From JAJFFW01 sp963922595 (lineage in GTDB: Bacteria; Pseudomonadota; Alphaproteobacteria; Caulobacterales; Parvularculaceae), in NCBI GenBank assembly GCA_963922595.1, contig CAWUIM010000003.1:1-64000 (forward strand): DNA of 64,000 nucleotides, written 5' to 3'. Numbering within the stretch: position 1 is the first letter of the stretch; each line of letters begins with the position of its first letter. Positions 51,243-61,000 of the stretch are shown here, in pieces. The position numbers and the translations under genes were made by a program. Under the pieces are notes generated by a model, which saw only the letters and a program-made list of their open reading frames with translations, was not told where the DNA came from and made no database searches.

Positions 51243-52964
51243 TCAGAACAACCACTGTTCCTTGAAGGTAACGCCCTTGGCAGATTTAAACTTCGGGACG
51301 CCGTTTGATTTCCCGATTTTGAACGCCGCTTTTTTGAAGCCGTTATAAGAGGGCGTTTCGATTGTATCGACGGCCATGAATTCCGCGTTGACGGCGTCTG
51401 GCGTTACGTCCACGGAAATGTATCCGTGATTTTCGCCAGATAAGTAGCGCACGGATTTATTTTCCTGATTTGTCAAAAGTGCATACTCAGCGCCCTTACC
51501 GCCGAGAAATTCTTTTCTGTATGGTGAAGGCGAGGTGACCGAATTCACGCCAAGCTCAACGCCCATGTTCGCGCCGTCGCGCGCTTTGAGGTCGTTGGCC
51601 CACCAGGTGTGCGTGTCGCCAGTGAGAACGACGACGCCGTCAGCGCCAGTTTCGCGCACCAGATCGTAAAAGCGTTCCCGCGCCGCGGGGTAGCCGTCCC
51701 AGGCGTCGAGGTTTGTCGGTAAACCAAGTTTGGAGAATTCAATGAAAGCGCGCGCCTGGTCCCATTGCTTTTCTAAAGCGACAATATCTTCTTCCGTCAC
51801 ATGGGGCGTTAGATCGGGCGCGATCACTTCAGCCATAATGATCTGGTTGGCGATCAATCGCCATGGCTGCTCGGCATGGACGGAATTGCGTAACGTATCT
51901 CCGATGAAATCAAGCTGCGCGCGTCCAAGCATCTCACGCGACTGATCATAAAGAATGTTATCGCGAAAGTTCGCTACATCATCAGCCGATTGCAACGTTG
52001 GCGTCACTTCTGAGTATTCAAACTGCCGCGACCGCGCCATGAGCCGTGTTTCAATAGCGGTTAGCGTCAGGAGATCACCGTAGCTATAGGCGCGAAACAA
52101 GCTCTCAGGCGCCGCGCCGGCGCGCGGGTCGCGCACTGGCATCCACTCATAATAAGCCTGAAGCGCCGCCCGCTTGCGCGCGGCCCAGTCGCCTTCAGAT
52201 GTCGATTGATGATTTTGCGCGCCGTCTTTCCACGAATTATTCGTGGTCTCGTGGTCGTCCCAGATTGCGATCAATGGATGCGCCGCATGCATGGCCTGCG
52301 CGGAAGGGTCGGCTTTGTATTGCGCGTGGCGGCGCCGGTAATCGTCGAGATTGACAATTTCGCGCGGCGGGTCGTGCGGTCGGCCCAGTTGTTCCCCGGC
52401 CTCGCCGCCATATCCGTCGGGTCCATACTCATAGATATAGTCGCCAAGGTGGATGACCGCGTCCAGGTCGTCGCGCCGTGCGATCAGATCATAGACGTTA
52501 AAGTACCCGAACGGGAAATTCGAACAGGAGACAACGGCGAAGCGCGCGCGTTGCGTTTCGCCCTTCGGCAATGTCCGTGTGCGCCCTGTCGATGAAATGG
52601 CTCCGGCGGCTTTGAAGCGATAGAAGTAAGATTTTCCGGGCTCCAGAGCGGATGCGACTTCCTTAACTGTCCAGTCACGTGCAGCTGAGGTCGTCCCTGC
52701 GCCGCGTCCGGCCACTTCCGCGAAATCGGGCGTTTCCGCGATTTCCCATTCATAGGATGCGCCGGCGCCGTCCAGCTCCGAAAGCCTTGTCCACAAAACA
52801 ACCGATGTATGATCCGGGTCGCCGCTGGCGACGCCATGGGCGAAAACGCCGTCGGCTTTCACCGAAGCTGCCGTGTACGGCGTCATTTTTGGCGCGCCAG
52901 TGCAGGATGCCGCTCCGGCGGCAAGCCCGGCCGTCAAGGCCGTGCGGCGTGTGATCGTCTTCAT
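51243..52964 (-). CDS. phoD: PhoD-family alkaline phosphatase
   Basis: 573 residues. The twin-arginine leader has TRRTALTAGLAAGAASC, and the cysteine may also be lipidated. An N-terminal Ig-like domain (DGVFAHGVASGDPDHTSVVLWTRL) precedes the metallophosphatase: AVVSCSNF, VIHLGDYIYEYG, IWDDHETTNNS and VVLTGDTHTWW. It is exported folded with Ca/Fe and releases phosphate from diesters. No clear pho box was seen in its upstream region. Confidence 0.93.
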   Translation of the reverse strand: MKTITRRTALTAGLAAGAASCTGAPKMTPYTAASVKADGVFAHGVASGDPDHTSVVLWTRLSELDGAGASYEWEIAETPDFAEVAGRGAGTTSAARDWTVKEVASALEPGKSYFYRFKAAGAISSTGRTRTLPKGETQRARFAVVSCSNFPFGYFNVYDLIARRDDLDAVIHLGDYIYEYGPDGYGGEAGEQLGRPHDPPREIVNLDDYRRRHAQYKADPSAQAMHAAHPLIAIWDDHETTNNSWKDGAQNHQSTSEGDWAARKRAALQAYYEWMPVRDPRAGAAPESLFRAYSYGDLLTLTAIETRLMARSRQFEYSEVTPTLQSADDVANFRDNILYDQSREMLGRAQLDFIGDTLRNSVHAEQPWRLIANQIIMAEVIAPDLTPHVTEEDIVALEKQWDQARAFIEFSKLGLPTNLDAWDGYPAARERFYDLVRETGADGVVVLTGDTHTWWANDLKARDGANMGVELGVNSVTSPSPYRKEFLGGKGAEYALLTNQENKSVRYLSGENHGYISVDVTPDAVNAEFMAVDTIETPSYNGFKKAAFKIGKSNGVPKFKSAKGVTFKEQWLF

Positions 52965-53023
52965 GATTGCAATCCTTCCCCGAATTTCGCGTCCAGCATG
53001 GCCCGTATCATCAATTTTTGCAC

Positions 53024-53065
53024 CCGTCTCAGTCAGTTGACCATCGCGGGGCTTTTCCGTCTCAG
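53024..53065. repeat. Direct repeat CCGTCTCAG in the phoD/amidohydrolase gap
   Basis: Two exact 9-bp copies at 53024-53032 and 53057-53065, 33 bp apart (about three helical turns), in the divergent promoter region. This could be a regulator site, though the spacing is not that of PhoB. Confidence 0.3.
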
Positions 53066-53136
53066 AAAATTCATTACGGTATTAGCAGAACACGGGCTTC
53101 ACGCATATTTGCGCGCACCAATCTGGGGAAGAGAAA

Positions 53137-54624
53137 ATGAAACGATGGATGGTCTTGGCGTTGATCTTGTCGCTCGCAGCTTGCGGGTCGCCAGGGACGA
53201 CGGCCGATGAAGAAGAGGCGACTTCGGGCGACAGTGCGGAAAGGTCGCCAGCGGCGGCGAAGTCAGGGCAGGATGAGACGAAAGAAGCCGTCCGCCCGCC
53301 GCTTGATCCCTTTCCATCGACCTACACGCCATATCCGAGTGAGACCACAGTCATCACAAACGCTACGATCCTGACCGGAACTGGCGAACAAATCGATGGC
53401 GGCTCACTTGTTATGGCGGAGGGTAAGATAAGCGCTATCGGACCGGACATCGCGCCGCCGCAGGGCGCGCAGATCATTGATGCTGAAGGGAAATGGGTGA
53501 CGCCTGGCGTCATCGACATCCATTCTCATCTGGGCGTTTACCCGTCGCCGGGCATGGCGTCGACGTCCGACGGCAATGAAGCGACAAGTCCGAATACGGC
53601 CCAGGTTTGGGCGGAGCATTCCGTGTGGCCGCAGGACCCGGGCTTTACCAGGGCGCTCGCCGGCGGGATTACGTCGTTGCAAATATTGCCAGGGTCAGCG
53701 AATTTATTCGGTGGACGAACCGTCACTCTCAAGAATACACCGTCGCGCACTGTGCAGGGAATGAAATTCCCGGGCGCGCCCTATGGGATTAAGATGGCGT
53801 GTGGTGAGAATCCCAAGCGCGTTTATGAAAATAGTGGCCCTGCAACGCGCATGGCGAATTTCGCGGGCTATCGCGCTGCATGGATAGAAGCGCAGGGCTA
53901 CAAGAAGAAATGGGAAGACTACTGGTCGAAAATTGAAGAGGGCGGCGAAGATGCGGAGGGCGCCGAGCCGCCGTCACGTGACCTGAAACTCGAAACGCTT
54001 ATGGGCGTTTTAAACGGCGACATCATCGTCAACATGCATTGTTATCGCGCCGATGAGATGGTGCAGGTGCTCGATATGGCGAAAGAGTTTGAGTATCAGG
54101 TAACGGCGTTTCATCATGCGATCGAAGCATACAAGATCGCCGATTATCTTGCGGAAAATAAGGCCTGCGCCGCGGTATGGTCTGATTGGTGGGGCTTCAA
54201 ACTGGAAGCTTACGACACAATTAGAGAGAACGCCGCCTTTGTGCACGCGCAGCCTGGCGGGTGCGCCATTATTCACTCAGACAGCGATAGCGGAATTCAG
54301 CGCCTTAATCAGGAAGCGGCGAAAGCAATGGCGGACGGACGCAATGCTGGTGTTGACGTATCCGAAAAAGAAGCGATTGCTTGGATCACTCTCAATCCTG
54401 CAAAAGCGATGGGCGTTAGTGATCAGACCGGTTCATTGGAGCCGGGTAAAATGGCGGACGTGGTGATCTGGAGCGGCAACCCGTTTTCCGTTTATGCGCA
54501 GGCGGAGCATGTTTTCATCGACGGTGCGCATTTATACGACCGCAGCGATCCGGCGCGGTCGCCGCGAATGGATTTCGAGATCGGTCAGCAAGGCAACGCC
54601 TTCACAGGGGGAGCGGGTCAATGA
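53137..54624 (+). CDS. Exported amidohydrolase, intact metal site
   Basis: 495 residues with a lipobox (LSLAACGS) and an acidic low-complexity linker. Amidohydrolase superfamily motifs: TPGVIDIHSHLG (HxH), VNMHCYRADEM, VTAFHHAIEAYK and the aspartate in IIHSDSDSGI, then the urease-type ending GSLEPGKMADVVIWSGNPF. It is probably a periplasmic imidazolonepropionase- or dipeptidase-like hydrolase. The next gene is a degenerate paralogue whose ATG overlaps this stop. Confidence 0.9.
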   Translation: MKRWMVLALILSLAACGSPGTTADEEEATSGDSAERSPAAAKSGQDETKEAVRPPLDPFPSTYTPYPSETTVITNATILTGTGEQIDGGSLVMAEGKISAIGPDIAPPQGAQIIDAEGKWVTPGVIDIHSHLGVYPSPGMASTSDGNEATSPNTAQVWAEHSVWPQDPGFTRALAGGITSLQILPGSANLFGGRTVTLKNTPSRTVQGMKFPGAPYGIKMACGENPKRVYENSGPATRMANFAGYRAAWIEAQGYKKKWEDYWSKIEEGGEDAEGAEPPSRDLKLETLMGVLNGDIIVNMHCYRADEMVQVLDMAKEFEYQVTAFHHAIEAYKIADYLAENKACAAVWSDWWGFKLEAYDTIRENAAFVHAQPGGCAIIHSDSDSGIQRLNQEAAKAMADGRNAGVDVSEKEAIAWITLNPAKAMGVSDQTGSLEPGKMADVVIWSGNPFSVYAQAEHVFIDGAHLYDRSDPARSPRMDFEIGQQGNAFTGGAGQ

Positions 54625-55925
54625 AAATTTTACACAAGTTCGCCGCTGCTTTAACAGCTATCGTTGCGATTGGGTCCGCCGCCGACGCGCAGGTTTTTGT
54701 CATCCGCAATGCGCAAGTCCACACCATGGCCGGGGCGGGCATGATCAAAAACGGCGACGTCGTCATTCGAAACGGCGAGATCGCTGCGGTCGGTCAAGAC
54801 CTTGAAGCCCCCGAAGGCGCCACCGTGATCGACGCTAGCGGCCGCGTTGTGACGCCGGGCGTCATCGCGCCTTACTCGAATATCGGTTTGACGGAGATCG
54901 GCCTTGATCGCGAGTCGAATGACGCAGGACCGCGCAGCGGCGAAGGATTTGAGCTGAGTGCTGCGCTTGACGCCGCGGACGCCTACAACCCCTCTTCAAC
55001 GTTGCTCGCCGTCAATCGCGCTGGCGGCGTCACACGGGCGCTCGCCGCGCCTCAGGCGGGGGACAAAATGTTCGGCGGACAAGCGGCCGTGATCGATTTG
55101 TCCGGCCGGCCGCAATCCATCACAAAGCCGCGGGCGGCGCAGGTTGCGATTTTGGGATATGGCGGCGCGCGTCGCAACGGCGACACGCGGATGGGCGCCT
55201 GGGCGACGATGCGCGACACGCTCGACGAAGCGCGCACCTACGCCGCTAATCCGCGTGATTACTATCGCCGTACGCGGGATGATCGGTTTGCTTTCAGCGA
55301 CCTTGAAGCGCTGGCGGCGGTTTTGAACGGAGAACAAAAACTTTTTGTTGAGATTGACGGCGCGGCGGATCTTCGCCGGTTGATCCGTCTCAAGAGCGAT
55401 TATGGTCTTGATGTCGTTATCGTCGGCGGCGCGGAAGCGTGGCGCGTTGCGCGCGAATTGGCGGCGGCGAGTATCCCTGTGATTCTCGATCCGCTTTATA
55501 ATTTGCCGGGCCAATTCGAAGAGATGGGCGCAACCCTTGAAAATGCGGCGCGCTTGAATGCGGCGGGCGTTAAGGTCGCCTTTTACAATCCGCCCGGCTT
55601 TGGCGGCCATAATCTTCGCGCACTGCCTCAATTAGCGGGCAATGCCGCGGCGAACGGGTTGCCAAGAGACGCTGCGCTGGCTGCATTGACAATTTACCCG
55701 GCGCAAATGCTCGGCGTCGACGCACGGTACGGCACGCTGGAGGTCGGAAAGGCGGCGGACGTTGTCATTTGGGACGGGGACCCTCTCGAAGTGACCACGC
55801 GTCCGGCGACCGTCATCATCGACGGCCGCATCACCTCGCTCGAAAATCGACAGACGATGCTGCGGGATCGCTACAAGGACCTTTCGCGCGGCGCTCTGCC
55901 TCATGCCTATCGCGGCGACGAATAG
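54621..55925 (+). CDS. Exported amidohydrolase-fold protein without metal ligands
   Basis: 434 residues with a signal peptide (to about ADA/Q). The fold is amidohydrolase-like from end to end, closing GTLEVGKAADVVIWDGDPLEV. But the HxH site reads TPGVIAPYSNIG, and the later ligand positions read FVEIDGAADLRR, VIVGGAEAWR and FYNPPGFGG, with no histidines or aspartate in place. It is most likely a non-catalytic partner of the preceding enzyme; its ATG overlaps that gene's stop by 4 bp. Confidence 0.88.
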   Translation: MKILHKFAAALTAIVAIGSAADAQVFVIRNAQVHTMAGAGMIKNGDVVIRNGEIAAVGQDLEAPEGATVIDASGRVVTPGVIAPYSNIGLTEIGLDRESNDAGPRSGEGFELSAALDAADAYNPSSTLLAVNRAGGVTRALAAPQAGDKMFGGQAAVIDLSGRPQSITKPRAAQVAILGYGGARRNGDTRMGAWATMRDTLDEARTYAANPRDYYRRTRDDRFAFSDLEALAAVLNGEQKLFVEIDGAADLRRLIRLKSDYGLDVVIVGGAEAWRVARELAAASIPVILDPLYNLPGQFEEMGATLENAARLNAAGVKVAFYNPPGFGGHNLRALPQLAGNAAANGLPRDAALAALTIYPAQMLGVDARYGTLEVGKAADVVIWDGDPLEVTTRPATVIIDGRITSLENRQTMLRDRYKDLSRGALPHAYRGDE

Positions 55926-56058
55926 GAGAATCGTCCATCTACGCGACTTCGTGCCAGTTTAAGCGATTAAATGCTGAATTTTATGCAATTCGTGGATTTA
56001 TCCGCTAATTACGCTTGCTATTGAGGTCGCCTTCAGGCATTGCTGCAGCGTTCGAATT

Positions 56059-56078
56059 GCGGCGCTCCCTAGCGCCGC
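56059..56078 (+). terminator. Probable terminator after the amidohydrolase pair
   Basis: GCGGCGCT-CCCT-AGCGCCGC is a perfect 8-bp stem followed by TTTCGTCTTATTTT. It sits about 135 bp after the second amidohydrolase and before gltD. Confidence 0.75.
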
Positions 56079-56144
56079 TTTCGTCTTATTTTCAACGTTC
56101 AGTCTCATCCACGCAGAGACCTTTGATAAAGGAACCACGCCCCC

Positions 56145-57587
56145 GTGACGCCGGATCCGATGCTGAAATTTGTCGCCCGTGATCGCCAGACGCCTGACAA
56201 GCGGCCGGCCGATATCCGGCGTGAAGATTTTCAGGAAATCTATGCACGGTTTTCCGAAGAGCGCGCCGGGCTTCAGGCTGCGCGGTGTTCGCAATGCGGC
56301 GTTCCTTTTTGCCAGGACCATTGCCCATTAGGAAACAATATTCCCGACTGGTTGCGTCTTGTGGCGGAGGGCCGGCTGGACGAAGCTTATGCTGTTTCTT
56401 CGTCGACTAATAATATGCCAGAGATATGCGGTCGGATATGCCCGCAAGACCGTCTTTGCGAAGGCTCGTGCGTAATCGAGCAGTCCGGCCACGGAACAGT
56501 AACAATTGGCGCGGTTGAAGCGTACATCACGGACACGGCTTGGGAAAATGGGTGGATAACGCCTATTAAGCCGCAACGTGAGCGCGCGCAGTCGGTTGGT
56601 ATCGTCGGCGCCGGCCCCGCGGGTCTCGCCGCGGCTGAGGAATTGCGCCGTTCCGGCTTTCAGGTGACGGTCTATGATCGATATGATCGCGCTGGTGGAC
56701 TGTTGATCTACGGCATTCCAAACTTCAAGCTCGACAAGAAGATCGTCGAGCGCCGCGTCGACCGTCTAAAGAGTTCCGGCGTAACGTTCCGATTGAATTT
56801 TGAACTTGGCCGTGACGAGACTCTCGCTGATCTTCGTAAACGTCATGACGCCGTTCTTATCGCGGTTGGCGTCTACAAGGGGCGCGAGCTAAATTGCCCT
56901 GGCGCTGACGATGACATTGCTGTCCCAGCGCTTGATTATCTGACGGCGTCGAATCGAAAAGGTCTCGGAGATGCTGTTTCCGCGTTCGATAGCGGAACCC
57001 TAAACGCCGCCGGCAAAAGGGTTGTCGTCATTGGCGGGGGCGATACGGCGATGGATTGCGTTCGCACGGCCGTCCGTCAGGGGGCGGCGTCTGTCGCCTG
57101 TTTGTATCGCAGGGACCGAGAGAATATGCCCGGTTCGGATCGGGAAGTTGCAAATGCGATCGAGGAAGGCGTCAATTTCAAATGGCTGTCTGCGCCGAAA
57201 GCAATTACGGCGAAAGGTGTCGTTGTTTCAAAGATGCGTCTTGGCTCTCCAGATATTTCTGGACGCCGGTCGCCAGAAGTAATTGAAGGCGAAGACAGTT
57301 ATCTTGATGCGGATCTTGTGATAAAGGCGCTTGGATTTGGACCCCAAGACGCGGATCATCTCTTTGGTGAGCCAGCGTTAACGGTGACGGCCCGAGGCGC
57401 CCTTAAAGTCAATCCAGTGACGCTCGAAACCAGTGCGCCGTCCGTTTACGCAGCAGGTGATATTGTTCGCGGCGCATCGCTTGTCGTGTGGGCGATCCGC
57501 GACGGTCGCATCGCCGCCGCTTCGATCGCAACGCGACTCGAAAAAGCCGCCGCGGAAGCGCCGCAGTCCCTGGCCGCCGCTGAGTAA
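56145..57587 (+). CDS. gltD: Glutamate synthase small (beta) subunit
   Basis: 480 residues, starting at GTG 56145 with AAAGGA about 10 bases upstream (ATG 56160 is possible). It supplies electrons from NADPH to the large subunit. The N-terminal cysteine-rich region has CSQCGVPFCQDHCPLGNNIPDW and CGRICPQDRLCEGSC for two [4Fe-4S] clusters; FAD and NAD(P) sites are GIVGAGPAGLAAAEEL and VVIGGGDTAMDC. Confidence 0.96.
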   Translation: MTPDPMLKFVARDRQTPDKRPADIRREDFQEIYARFSEERAGLQAARCSQCGVPFCQDHCPLGNNIPDWLRLVAEGRLDEAYAVSSSTNNMPEICGRICPQDRLCEGSCVIEQSGHGTVTIGAVEAYITDTAWENGWITPIKPQRERAQSVGIVGAGPAGLAAAEELRRSGFQVTVYDRYDRAGGLLIYGIPNFKLDKKIVERRVDRLKSSGVTFRLNFELGRDETLADLRKRHDAVLIAVGVYKGRELNCPGADDDIAVPALDYLTASNRKGLGDAVSAFDSGTLNAAGKRVVVIGGGDTAMDCVRTAVRQGAASVACLYRRDRENMPGSDREVANAIEEGVNFKWLSAPKAITAKGVVVSKMRLGSPDISGRRSPEVIEGEDSYLDADLVIKALGFGPQDADHLFGEPALTVTARGALKVNPVTLETSAPSVYAAGDIVRGASLVVWAIRDGRIAAASIATRLEKAAAEAPQSLAAAE

Positions 57588-57598
57588 CGGGGGCATTG

Positions 57599-58015
57599 AT
57601 GGATCTAAATCAAGTCACGCTTGAGACAAGCGATCTCGAAAAGGCCGCCGCCTTCTACGAGACCTTAGGGTTAAAACGGATCGTTTGGAGCGCCCCGCGC
57701 TACGCCCGTTTTGAATGCGCGTCGGGCTCGTCAACACTGTCGCTTCACTACGCGGAAGATGTCACGCCGCAAGGCACGGCCCTCTACTTCGAAACCGAAG
57801 CGCTAGACGCTGTAGTTTCCGCTTTGGTTGAAGCTGGTTTGCGCTTTGACAGTTTGCCGGAAGACAAAGACTGGCGCTGGCGCGAAGCTTGGTTGCGTGA
57901 CCCGGATGGGCGCCGACTTTGTCTCTATCACGCAGGCCCAGATCGCCGGTCCCCGCCATGGCGCGTTACCGGCAAACCTGCAAACGATGCAGCAGGGGGT
58001 GCGGAAGATGACTGA
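57599..58015 (+). CDS. VOC/glyoxalase-family protein between gltD and gltB
   Basis: 138 residues from ATG 57599 (a TTG at 57596 is also possible). It is a single vicinal oxygen chelate domain: VTLETSDLEKAAAFYETLGLKRIVW and EAWLRDPDGRRLCLYHAG. Its last 8 bp overlap the gltB start (ATGA-type coupling). Its reaction is unknown, and VOC genes are not a usual part of the glutamate synthase operon. Confidence 0.88.
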   Translation: MDLNQVTLETSDLEKAAAFYETLGLKRIVWSAPRYARFECASGSSTLSLHYAEDVTPQGTALYFETEALDAVVSALVEAGLRFDSLPEDKDWRWREAWLRDPDGRRLCLYHAGPDRRSPPWRVTGKPANDAAGGAEDD

Positions 58016-61000
58016 GCAGCTTTCATTCGCGCAACAGATTGCAGCCCGAAGTCGGGCGGCGCGCGACGGCCTTTATAGTAGTATTGATGAACGCGACGCT
58101 TGCGGCGTCGGGCTCATTGCGGCGCTTGACGGGGCGCCGCGCCGCGAAATCGTGGATATGGCGATCCAGTCCCTCAAAGCAGTATGGCATCGCGGTGCGG
58201 TGGACGCAGACGGGAAAACCGGCGACGGCGCGGGATTACGCCTCAATGTGCCGCAGGAGATGTTTAAGAGTTTTGTAAGCCGTACGGGCCACGCCGCAGA
58301 CGATGGCGATATTTGCGTCGGCCAGATTTTCCTTCCACGGACGGATTTTTCAGCGCAAGACAAGGCGCGAGCCATCGTTGAAAGTGAAATCTTGCGGGCC
58401 GGCTTTCTGCTCTATGGCTGGCGGCAAACGCCAGTTGATGCGGCGGTTCTTGGTGAAAAAGCGAACGCCACGCGTCCTGACATTGAGCAGGTGTTATTTC
58501 ACGACCCTAAGGGACGCGATAGCGAATTGCTTGAACGCACGCTCTACCTTGTGCGCCGCCGAATTGAAAAGCGAGCAAATGCAGCGGGCATCCCCGAATT
58601 CTACGTCTGCTCCCTATCGTCTACAGACATTATCTATAAAGGTATGTTTCTCGCCGAGGACATTGACCGCTTCTATCCTGACCTGCGCGATCCCCGCTTC
58701 GTCTCCCGTGTGGCGATCTTTCATCAGCGATATTCGACAAATACGTTCCCGGAATGGCGCCTTGCGCAGCCGTTTCGCTTGCTAGCCCATAATGGCGAAA
58801 TCAACACGATCCGCGGTAACATCAACTGGATGAAAGCACACGAGATCCCGATGGCGTCGGAAGTTTTTGGCGATCACGAGGAGGACATCAAGCCAGTTGT
58901 TCAAGCAGGTTCTTCTGATTCGGCGGCTCTTGATCAGGTGTTTGAAGTTCTTGTTCGCGCGGGCCGTTCCGGCCCGATGGCGAAATGTCTTTTACTGCCG
59001 GAAGCGTGGTCGAAACGCGCGGACTTGATGTCGAAAAAGCACAGTGCGCTTTACGAATATTGCAATGCCGTTATGGAGCCCTGGGACGGGCCCGCCGCCA
59101 TCGCGGCGTTTGACGGTCGTTGGGCGATCGCCGGCCTTGATCGCAACGGGTTGCGGCCGATGCGCTATGCAATAACGGAAGACAATATTCTTGCGATCGG
59201 GTCGGAAACCGGTATGTGCCCGCTTGGCGATAAACCTATCATAAAGCGCGGTGCGCTTGAGGCCGGCGGCATGATCGCATTCGACTTCAAGCATAATCAA
59301 TTTTATACGCCTACAGAGATTTTGGATACTCTAGCTGAGCGTCATCCCTATGACGAATGGCTCGAAAATATTATCGAGTTGGAGCCGGAAATTGGCCCCG
59401 GACCGGAGCCGCGGCTCTTTAGTCTGGAAGAAGCGAGCCGCCGCCAGACCGCCGCTGGCTATACGATGGAAGAACTTGAACTTGTTTTGCGCCCGATGGC
59501 TGAAACGGGAAAAGAAGCGATCGGCTCTATGGGCGACGATACGCCCTTGGCGGTCCTGTCGGAAAAGTACCGTCCGATCTCCCATTATTTCCGGCAAAAA
59601 TTCAGCCAGGTGACAAATCCGCCGATCGACCCGTTACGTGAAGCGCGCGTCATGAGTCTGAAAACGCGTTTTAAGAATCTTGGCAACATTCTTGTTTCCG
59701 ACGAGACGCAGACGGATGTGTTCGTCCTTGAAAGTCCTTTTCTCTCGAATGGAATGTATGAGCGGTTTTTGGGGTTTGTTGGTGAGCGCGCAGCATTAAT
59801 CGATTGCACCTACGATTTGGGCGCCTCTGACGCGTCCTCTGATATCTCGCCGGGCGCGCGGCTCCACGCGTGCCTTGACCGCGTTCGCGACGAGGCGTGC
59901 GCCGCGATTCGTAACGGCGCCGACCACATTATTCTGACCGATGACCGCCAGAGCGCGACACGCATTGCCGCGCCAATGATCCTCGCGGCCGGCGGTGTTC
60001 ATCAACGGCTGCTTCAGTCCGGTTTGCGTTCTGCATGTTCGATCACGGTGCGATCGGGCGAAGCGATTGATGCGCACTATATCGCGGTGCTGGTGGGGGT
60101 CGGTGCGACGGCGGTGAATCCTTATCTTGCATGCGAGTCCATCGCGATCGGTCATGAACGCGGCCTATACGGCGAGGTGTCCCTTGGGGATTGTATTAGA
60201 AATTATAAATTGGCGATTGAAGCCGGTCTCCTCAAGATCCTTTCAAAGGCCGGTATTTCGGTGATTTCATCCTATCGCGGCGGCGTGAATTTTGACGCCT
60301 TGGGCTTATCGCGTGCTTTGGTTGAAGAGTTCTTTCCGGGCGCGCCGTCGCGGATCTCCGGGATCGGCCTGCCGGGGCTTGAGAAGAAGACGGCGGCGCT
60401 TCACGCGAAGGGTTTCGGTGCGGCGGCCCCTATCCTTCCTACGGGCGGCTTCTATCGTCATCGCCGCAATGAAGAGGCGCACGCGCTGGAAGCCGGTTTA
60501 ATCAGCGATCTGCAGGAAGCTGTACGCAACGCTGATTATACCGCTTACAAACGATATTCAGCCAGCCTTAAAAGTCAGAAGCCCGTTCAACTGCGCGATC
60601 TCTTGAGCGTAAATCCGTTGGCGAGCGCCATCCAGACTGACGACGTTGAGTCCATCAACGCTATTCGGCAACGCTTCGTCACGCCCGGCATGTCACTTGG
60701 CGCTCTTAGCAAGGAAGCGCATGGCGCGCTCAATATCGCCATGAACAGGATTGGGGCGAAATCGGTCTCTGGTGAAGGCGGTGAAGATCCGGCCCGTTAT
60801 CAGCCGATGGCCAATGGCGATAATGAAAACTCGGCCGTTAAACAGATTGCGTCCGGCAGGTTTGGCGTTACGGCGGAGTATCTGAATCAGTGCCGCGAAA
60901 TCGAGATAAAGGTGGCGCAAGGGGCCAAGCCGGGCGAGGGCGGGCAGCTTCCGGGTTTTAAGGTGACCGAATTCATCGCCAAGATGCGTCACGCGACGCC

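Noticed and set aside
52965..53136. Pho box upstream of phoD
   Set aside because: No pair of CTGTCAT-like 7-mers at 11-bp spacing; only the unrelated CCGTCTCAG repeats are present.
54996..55631. 211-codon antisense frame in the second amidohydrolase gene
   Set aside because: It is an Arg/Ala-rich shadow of a well-supported coding gene.
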